Source: Candidatus Sericytochromatia bacterium (lineage in GTDB: Bacteria; Cyanobacteriota; Sericytochromatia; UBA7694; JACMQJ01). Taken from it: 9,465 bases of DNA. Position 1 is the stretch's first letter. Each line of letters begins with the position of its first letter. Location: NCBI GenBank assembly GCA_014377055.1, contig JACMQJ010000092.1, forward strand, positions 1-9,465, in the 5' to 3' direction. The translations under genes and the position numbers were made by a program. The notes beneath the pieces are model-generated. The model did not search any database. It was not told the DNA's origin and saw nothing but the letters and a program-made list of their open reading frames with translations. This document shows positions 6,152-9,465 of this stretch, one piece after another.

Positions 6152-7018
6152 TTAACAGTCTAATTTAGAGCTAACATTATATTCTTTTAAATTCCTAAAA
6201 TTAAGACCAATAATTCCTCTTTTGCTCTTTTCTGTTAAAAAATTAATTAAATGATTTATTTCGTCTGTTTCGTCTAATTCATACAATTTCTTTAAAGATT
6301 CTGACAGAGGTAGATTAGAAGAGTAAATTATATTGTAAGCCTCTCTGAGATTGTTTATTTGTTCTCTCGTAAAATCGTTCCTTCTCAAACCCTTAATATT
6401 GACACCTTCTACTTTTGCTGGGTTACCTACAATAGTAAAATATGAAGGAATATCCTGTGTAACTCTAGTTAATCCACCAATCATGGAATGATTCCCAACT
6501 CTAACAAATTGATGTATACCAGACAAGCCACCTATTACATTTTCATCACCAAAAAGACAGTGACCACCAAGATTTACTGAATTAGAAAAAATGTTTTTAT
6601 TACCAATAACACAATCATGTGCAATATGAACATAAGCCATTAATAAATTATCGTCTCCTATAATGGTTTTTTCTTCAGCATTTGAAGCTCGATTGATCGT
6701 GACATATTCTCTAATAATATTTCTATTGCCAATAATTGTATAACTTCTTTCATTAATTGATTTTAAATCTTGTGACTCAGAACCAATAATAGCTCCATAG
6801 TGTATTTTATTATCTTCACCAATTGTAGAGTAATCATTAATAATTGCATGGGCTAGGATTATTGTATTTTTGCCTATTTTTACATTTTTACCAACGATAA
6901 CATAAGCTCCAATGCTTACTCCCTCTGATATATCAGCTGTTTGATCAATAATAGCTGTAGAGTGAATTTCTGTATTATTAGATATATGTAAGTTAAATAT
7001 TTCGATGTTGTTTTTCAT
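6152..7018 (-). CDS. lpxA: UDP-N-acetylglucosamine 3-O-acyltransferase LpxA
   Basis: 288 residues; E. coli LpxA has 262. It performs the first step of lipid A synthesis, moving a 3-hydroxyacyl chain from ACP to UDP-GlcNAc in the cytosol, as a homotrimer of left-handed beta-helices. The hexapeptide repeats run from about residue 17 to 200 (IHSTAIID, ISEGVSIGAYVIVG, and so on). The catalytic His is His134 in HIAHDC; His153 and His169 (IHQF) occupy the other active-site positions. The LxA C-terminal helices follow NIKGLRRNDFTREQI (207-221). Gly182 aligns with E. coli Gly173, the acyl-length ruler residue, so a long chain such as C14 is plausible. It carries about 15 extra N-terminal residues and about 18 after the KRGII that ends most LpxA. 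The start is one base after the fabZ stop, with AGTGGAT as ribosome binding site inside fabZ, so translation is coupled. lpxB does not follow; the gene ends at a terminator. Confidence 0.95.
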   Translation of the reverse strand: MKNNIEIFNLHISNNTEIHSTAIIDQTADISEGVSIGAYVIVGKNVKIGKNTIILAHAIINDYSTIGEDNKIHYGAIIGSESQDLKSINERSYTIIGNRNIIREYVTINRASNAEEKTIIGDDNLLMAYVHIAHDCVIGNKNIFSNSVNLGGHCLFGDENVIGGLSGIHQFVRVGNHSMIGGLTRVTQDIPSYFTIVGNPAKVEGVNIKGLRRNDFTREQINNLREAYNIIYSSNLPLSESLKKLYELDETDEINHLINFLTEKSKRGIIGLNFRNLKEYNVSSKLDC

Positions 7019-7019
7019 A

Positions 7020-7448
7020 TTAATCCACTAGAGAGAATAAAATATCTCCTTCTGCAATTATTTTATTATTAACTTCTGCTTTAGCATGTATTTTTCCAAG
7101 CTTACTTTTTATTGCCAAAACCTCAGCTGTAATGATCATTTGATCGCCTGGTACAGCCATATTTCTAAATCTTAAGTTATCTATACCAGCTAGAACAGCT
7201 AATTTATCTTTGGCTAAGCCCATTTGCATAATAATAATACCCCCAACTTGTGCCATTGCCTCAACAATTAAAACTCCTGGCATAATAGGTCTTGATGGGA
7301 AATGTCCTTGAAAGTAGCTTTCATTACCTGTAATATTTTTGATACCTACAGCTTTAGTTTCAGGAATAAATTCTATAATTTGATCAACAAATAAGAATGG
7401 ATACCTGTGAGGTAATATTTCTTTTATTTTTTCGAGTGTAAATTCCAT
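7020..7448 (-). CDS. fabZ: 3-hydroxyacyl-[acyl-carrier-protein] dehydratase FabZ
   Basis: 142 residues, a normal length for the family. FabZ removes water from 3-hydroxyacyl-ACP to give trans-2-enoyl-ACP in each round of type II fatty acid synthesis, in the cytosol. LPHRYPFLFVD (12-22) and FQGHFPSRPIMPGVLIVEAMAQ (46-67) are the hotdog-fold signatures. The catalytic pair is His49 and Glu63. The later FxGIDxxRF-like block reads LAGIDNLRFR, and VPGDQM follows. FabZ and LpxA use the same hydroxyacyl-ACP, which is why the two are so often adjacent. Here they are one base apart. No good Shine-Dalgarno precedes the ATG at 7448 and no in-frame alternative is better. It lies 105 bp downstream of the TPR gene in the same direction, so it may be cotranscribed with it or have its own promoter in the gap. 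Confidence 0.96.
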   Translation of the reverse strand: MEFTLEKIKEILPHRYPFLFVDQIIEFIPETKAVGIKNITGNESYFQGHFPSRPIMPGVLIVEAMAQVGGIIIMQMGLAKDKLAVLAGIDNLRFRNMAVPGDQMIITAEVLAIKSKLGKIHAKAEVNNKIIAEGDILFSLVD

Positions 7449-7553
7449 AATTAAAATTTAACACAGCGTATAAAAAAAATATACTGACTTTTATAAAACG
7501 TTATAATCACCGATTTTGTAGAATAAATTAAAAATATTTTTATAAGTTTGTTT
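7449..7553 (-). promoter_or_regulatory. AT-rich gap upstream of fabZ with dyads and a possible -10 element
   Basis: No gene is visible. Two dyads lie side by side: TTATAA-aacg-TTATAA (7491-7506) and GTATA-(A7)-TATAC (7468-7484). On the minus strand TATAAC (7505 to 7500), preceded by TGAT, could serve as a -10 element, but no TTGACA-like -35 is seen. A 14-base A/T palindrome sits at 7529-7542, closer to the TPR stop; it has no GC core and is a poor terminator. Whether fabZ-lpxA has its own promoter here is open. Confidence 0.25.
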
Positions 7554-8450
7554 TTAGTATTCGTCTAACTCTTTCTGAATATTTTCAATAATATTTTCAA
7601 TATTTTTATTATCAGGACTCATATCAAAAATAACCTGATATTCTCCTATGGCATTTTCTAAAAATCCTGTTTTATGATATATTTCAGCTAAACTTGTTCT
7701 TAAATTAAGATCCGCTGGGTTATTTGTAATAGATTCATAAAGGTCTTTTATTTCACTTCTTAGCTTCATTCTCTTTCTATGAGCAATACCCATATATTTT
7801 TGAGATTCTTGATCACTTGGCTCATGTTTGATAGCATCTTCAAAGGCTTCTATTGATTTATCAAGTCTATTCATAGATAGATAAGCAACACCAATATTTT
7901 TGTAAGCAATGGCATCTTTAGGATCTGCTTTGATCGCATTTTTGTAAGCCTTCATTGCTTGATCTGTTTTACCTTGAGAAAAATAGATATTTCCTAGGTT
8001 AATAAAAGCTCCACCAAAACTATTATCTATTTTTGTTGTTTTAATATAAGCACTTATTGCTTCTTCAATTTTACCTTGTTCTTTATAAATTATTGCCATA
8101 TTATAATGTGCAAGAATAAAATTAGGCTCTAAATCTATCGCTTTTTGATACTGTTCAATAGACTTATCTGTCATACCCTTATTGCGATAAGCAACACCTA
8201 ACATATTTCTTGCATAAGGATCTTTTGGTGACTCTCTCACCTGATTTTTTGCTTCTTCCAAAGCATGATCAAGAGCATCTGTTTGATGTTGATTAACTAT
8301 TTTAGGTGCAACTTTTTTTATTGGCTTTATAGGACTATTTTTTAACTTTAATTTTTCTGAAGCTGTCTTTTTTGAAGAACTTGTATCAGATATTTTTTTT
8401 TGTACTGGTTTCTTTTTTGCATCACCAGAACCTGAACCCATTACTGCCAT
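7554..8450 (-). CDS. Tetratricopeptide repeat protein with basic N-terminal tail
   Basis: 298 residues. Residues 11-53 are rich in Lys, Ser and Thr and look disordered. There is no signal peptide or membrane segment, so a cytosolic place is expected. A helix (about 57-76) is followed by six TPR units in unbroken 34-residue register: 77-110, 111-144, 145-178, 179-212, 213-246 and 247-280. Units 1-4 show the canonical pattern (for example NMLGVAYRNKGMTDKSIEQY, ending in LEPN), while units 5 and 6 are more divergent. A short helix ends the protein. TPR arrays bind other proteins; the partner is unknown. Start: AGGT (8462-8459) is eight bases before the ATG at 8450, better placed than for Met4. 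It lies 37 bp after gatA in the same direction and ahead of fabZ, so it probably belongs to one transcript with gatA. The specific function is not known. Confidence 0.85.
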   Translation of the reverse strand: MAVMGSGSGDAKKKPVQKKISDTSSSKKTASEKLKLKNSPIKPIKKVAPKIVNQHQTDALDHALEEAKNQVRESPKDPYARNMLGVAYRNKGMTDKSIEQYQKAIDLEPNFILAHYNMAIIYKEQGKIEEAISAYIKTTKIDNSFGGAFINLGNIYFSQGKTDQAMKAYKNAIKADPKDAIAYKNIGVAYLSMNRLDKSIEAFEDAIKHEPSDQESQKYMGIAHRKRMKLRSEIKDLYESITNNPADLNLRTSLAEIYHKTGFLENAIGEYQVIFDMSPDNKNIENIIENIQKELDEY

Positions 8451-8487
8451 ATTTTTTTACCTAAATAAATAATTAAAGGATAATATA

Positions 8488-9465
8488 TTAAATGATAAGC
8501 TCTTTTTTTAAATTTAAATTTTGTTCCAAAGTATAAGCAACTTGATACAGCTTTTCTTCACCTAATGGTTTTGCCATAAACTGTATACCTATAGGCATAT
8601 TATCTCTGTCAAAACCTGATGGAATAGATATTGATGGTATACCTGCTAGATTAACCATAACAGTCATTATGTCTGTTAGATACATACTCATTGGATCTGA
8701 TTTCTCACCTTTTTTAAAAGCTGTTGTTGAGGCTGTAGGAGAAACCAATACATCATATTTTGAAAATGCTTTTTCTAAATCTTGAATTAAAAGAGTTCTA
8801 TACTGTTGTGCTTTTTTATAATAAGCATCGTAATAACCTGAGCTTAAAACATAAGTTCCAAGCATGATTCTTCTTTTTACTTCATCACCAAATCCTGCAC
8901 TTCTTGTTTGCAAATAAAGATTTTCTAGATCCTTTACATTTTCTCTAACACTCAAACCATACTTAACACCATCAAATCTTGAAAGATTAGAACTAGCCTC
9001 AGCCGTAGCGATAATATAATAAGCAGCAAGACTATATTTTACCAATGGCAGTGACATCTCTTCAACTATAGCACCTAAGCTTTCTAGCATTTTAATTGAG
9101 TCTGTCACTGATTTTCTAACATCTTCGCTTAAACCTTGATCAAACATTTCTTTGGGTATGCCTATTCTCATTCCTTTGACATCATTTTTTAGTGATAATA
9201 AATAATTGGGTATTTCTATATTTACAGATGTAGAATCTTTTTTATCATAACCAGCTATAATATTCATGATCAAAGCATTATCGGTAACATTATTGGTAAA
9301 AGGGCCTATCTGATCTAGTGATGAAGCGTATGCAATCAAACCATATCTTGAAATTAATCCATAAGTAGGCTTTAACCCTACATTACCACAAAAAGAAGCA
9401 GGTAATCTAATACTACCACCAGTATCAGAACCTAGAGCCATAGGAGCTTCAAAAGCTGTAACAGC
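8488..9465 (-). CDS. gatA: Aspartyl/glutamyl-tRNA amidotransferase subunit A, partial (5' end outside window)
   Basis: The frame stays open to the window edge, so the Met codon at 9441 is internal and 325 residues are visible of a protein usually near 485. GatA is the amidase-signature subunit of GatCAB. It releases ammonia from glutamine, which GatB uses to convert Glu-tRNA(Gln) or Asp-tRNA(Asn) to the amidated form. GSDTGGSIRLPAS near the visible start holds the nucleophilic Ser of the Ser-cisSer-Lys triad; the Lys and cis-Ser would be upstream and cannot be seen. GNVGLKPTYGLISRYGLIAYASSLDQIGP-like sequence, RRIMLGTYVLSSGYYDAYY and the C-terminal AGIPSISIPSG and GIQFMAKPLGE blocks are all GatA-typical, so GatA rather than another amidase is well supported. 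gatB is not immediately downstream; the TPR gene follows by 37 bp. gatC, if linked, would be beyond 9465. Confidence 0.95.
   Translation of the reverse strand, partial: AVTAFEAPMALGSDTGGSIRLPASFCGNVGLKPTYGLISRYGLIAYASSLDQIGPFTNNVTDNALIMNIIAGYDKKDSTSVNIEIPNYLLSLKNDVKGMRIGIPKEMFDQGLSEDVRKSVTDSIKMLESLGAIVEEMSLPLVKYSLAAYYIIATAEASSNLSRFDGVKYGLSVRENVKDLENLYLQTRSAGFGDEVKRRIMLGTYVLSSGYYDAYYKKAQQYRTLLIQDLEKAFSKYDVLVSPTASTTAFKKGEKSDPMSMYLTDIMTVMVNLAGIPSISIPSGFDRDNMPIGIQFMAKPLGEEKLYQVAYTLEQNLNLKKELII

Noticed and set aside
7529..7542. Perfect 14-base palindrome TAAAAAT-ATTTTTA after the TPR gene
   Set aside because: All A/T, so a weak hairpin; such palindromes are expected by chance in this composition and it does not resemble the two GC-core terminators of the window.

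Overview
The window is a stretch of AT-rich chromosome (roughly 30% GC by eye, with AGA, TTA and GGT as favoured codons) from a Gram-negative bacterium. The Gram-negative call rests on lpxA (lipid A synthesis), an outer-membrane beta-barrel protein and two Sec signal peptides. GatA implies that the organism makes Gln-tRNA and/or Asn-tRNA by transamidation, so it is not an enteric bacterium. RapA is best known from gammaproteobacteria, but the fabZ-lpxA pair here is not followed by lpxB as it commonly is there. I therefore leave the phylum open: a low-GC gammaproteobacterium or a Deferribacterota-like lineage would both fit.

Layout, left to right. (1) 1-477, plus: the 3' end of a COG2509-type FAD-dependent dehydrogenase. 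(2) 478-652: a 175-bp AT-rich regulatory gap with a Fur-box-like half-site and an inverted repeat. (3) 653-2938, plus: a two-gene unit encoding an outer-membrane barrel of the type often labelled 'zinc-regulated outer membrane receptor' and a ZnuA-like periplasmic metal-binding protein. It ends at a hairpin terminator. (4) 2976-3164, minus: a 62-aa protein of unknown function, convergent with the metal unit. (5) 3267-6074, plus: rapA, the RNA-polymerase recycling ATPase, with its own promoter. (6) A second hairpin almost identical to the first, between convergent rapA and lpxA. (7) 6152-9465, minus: gatA (partial) - TPR protein - fabZ - lpxA, with fabZ and lpxA one base apart.

The OM protein and the metal-binding protein probably work in series, bringing a divalent metal (zinc is the first guess) across the outer membrane and capturing it in the periplasm. 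The inner-membrane permease and ATPase are not in the window. FabZ and LpxA share the beta-hydroxyacyl-ACP node: FabZ dehydrates it for fatty acid elongation and LpxA diverts it to lipid A.

I found no tRNA, rRNA, CRISPR array, insertion sequence or phage gene. Most of the window is ordinary housekeeping DNA. The points most worth a second look are the possible metal-responsive operator before the OM/SBP pair, the reused bidirectional terminator, the 62-aa orphan and the shortened linker in RapA.
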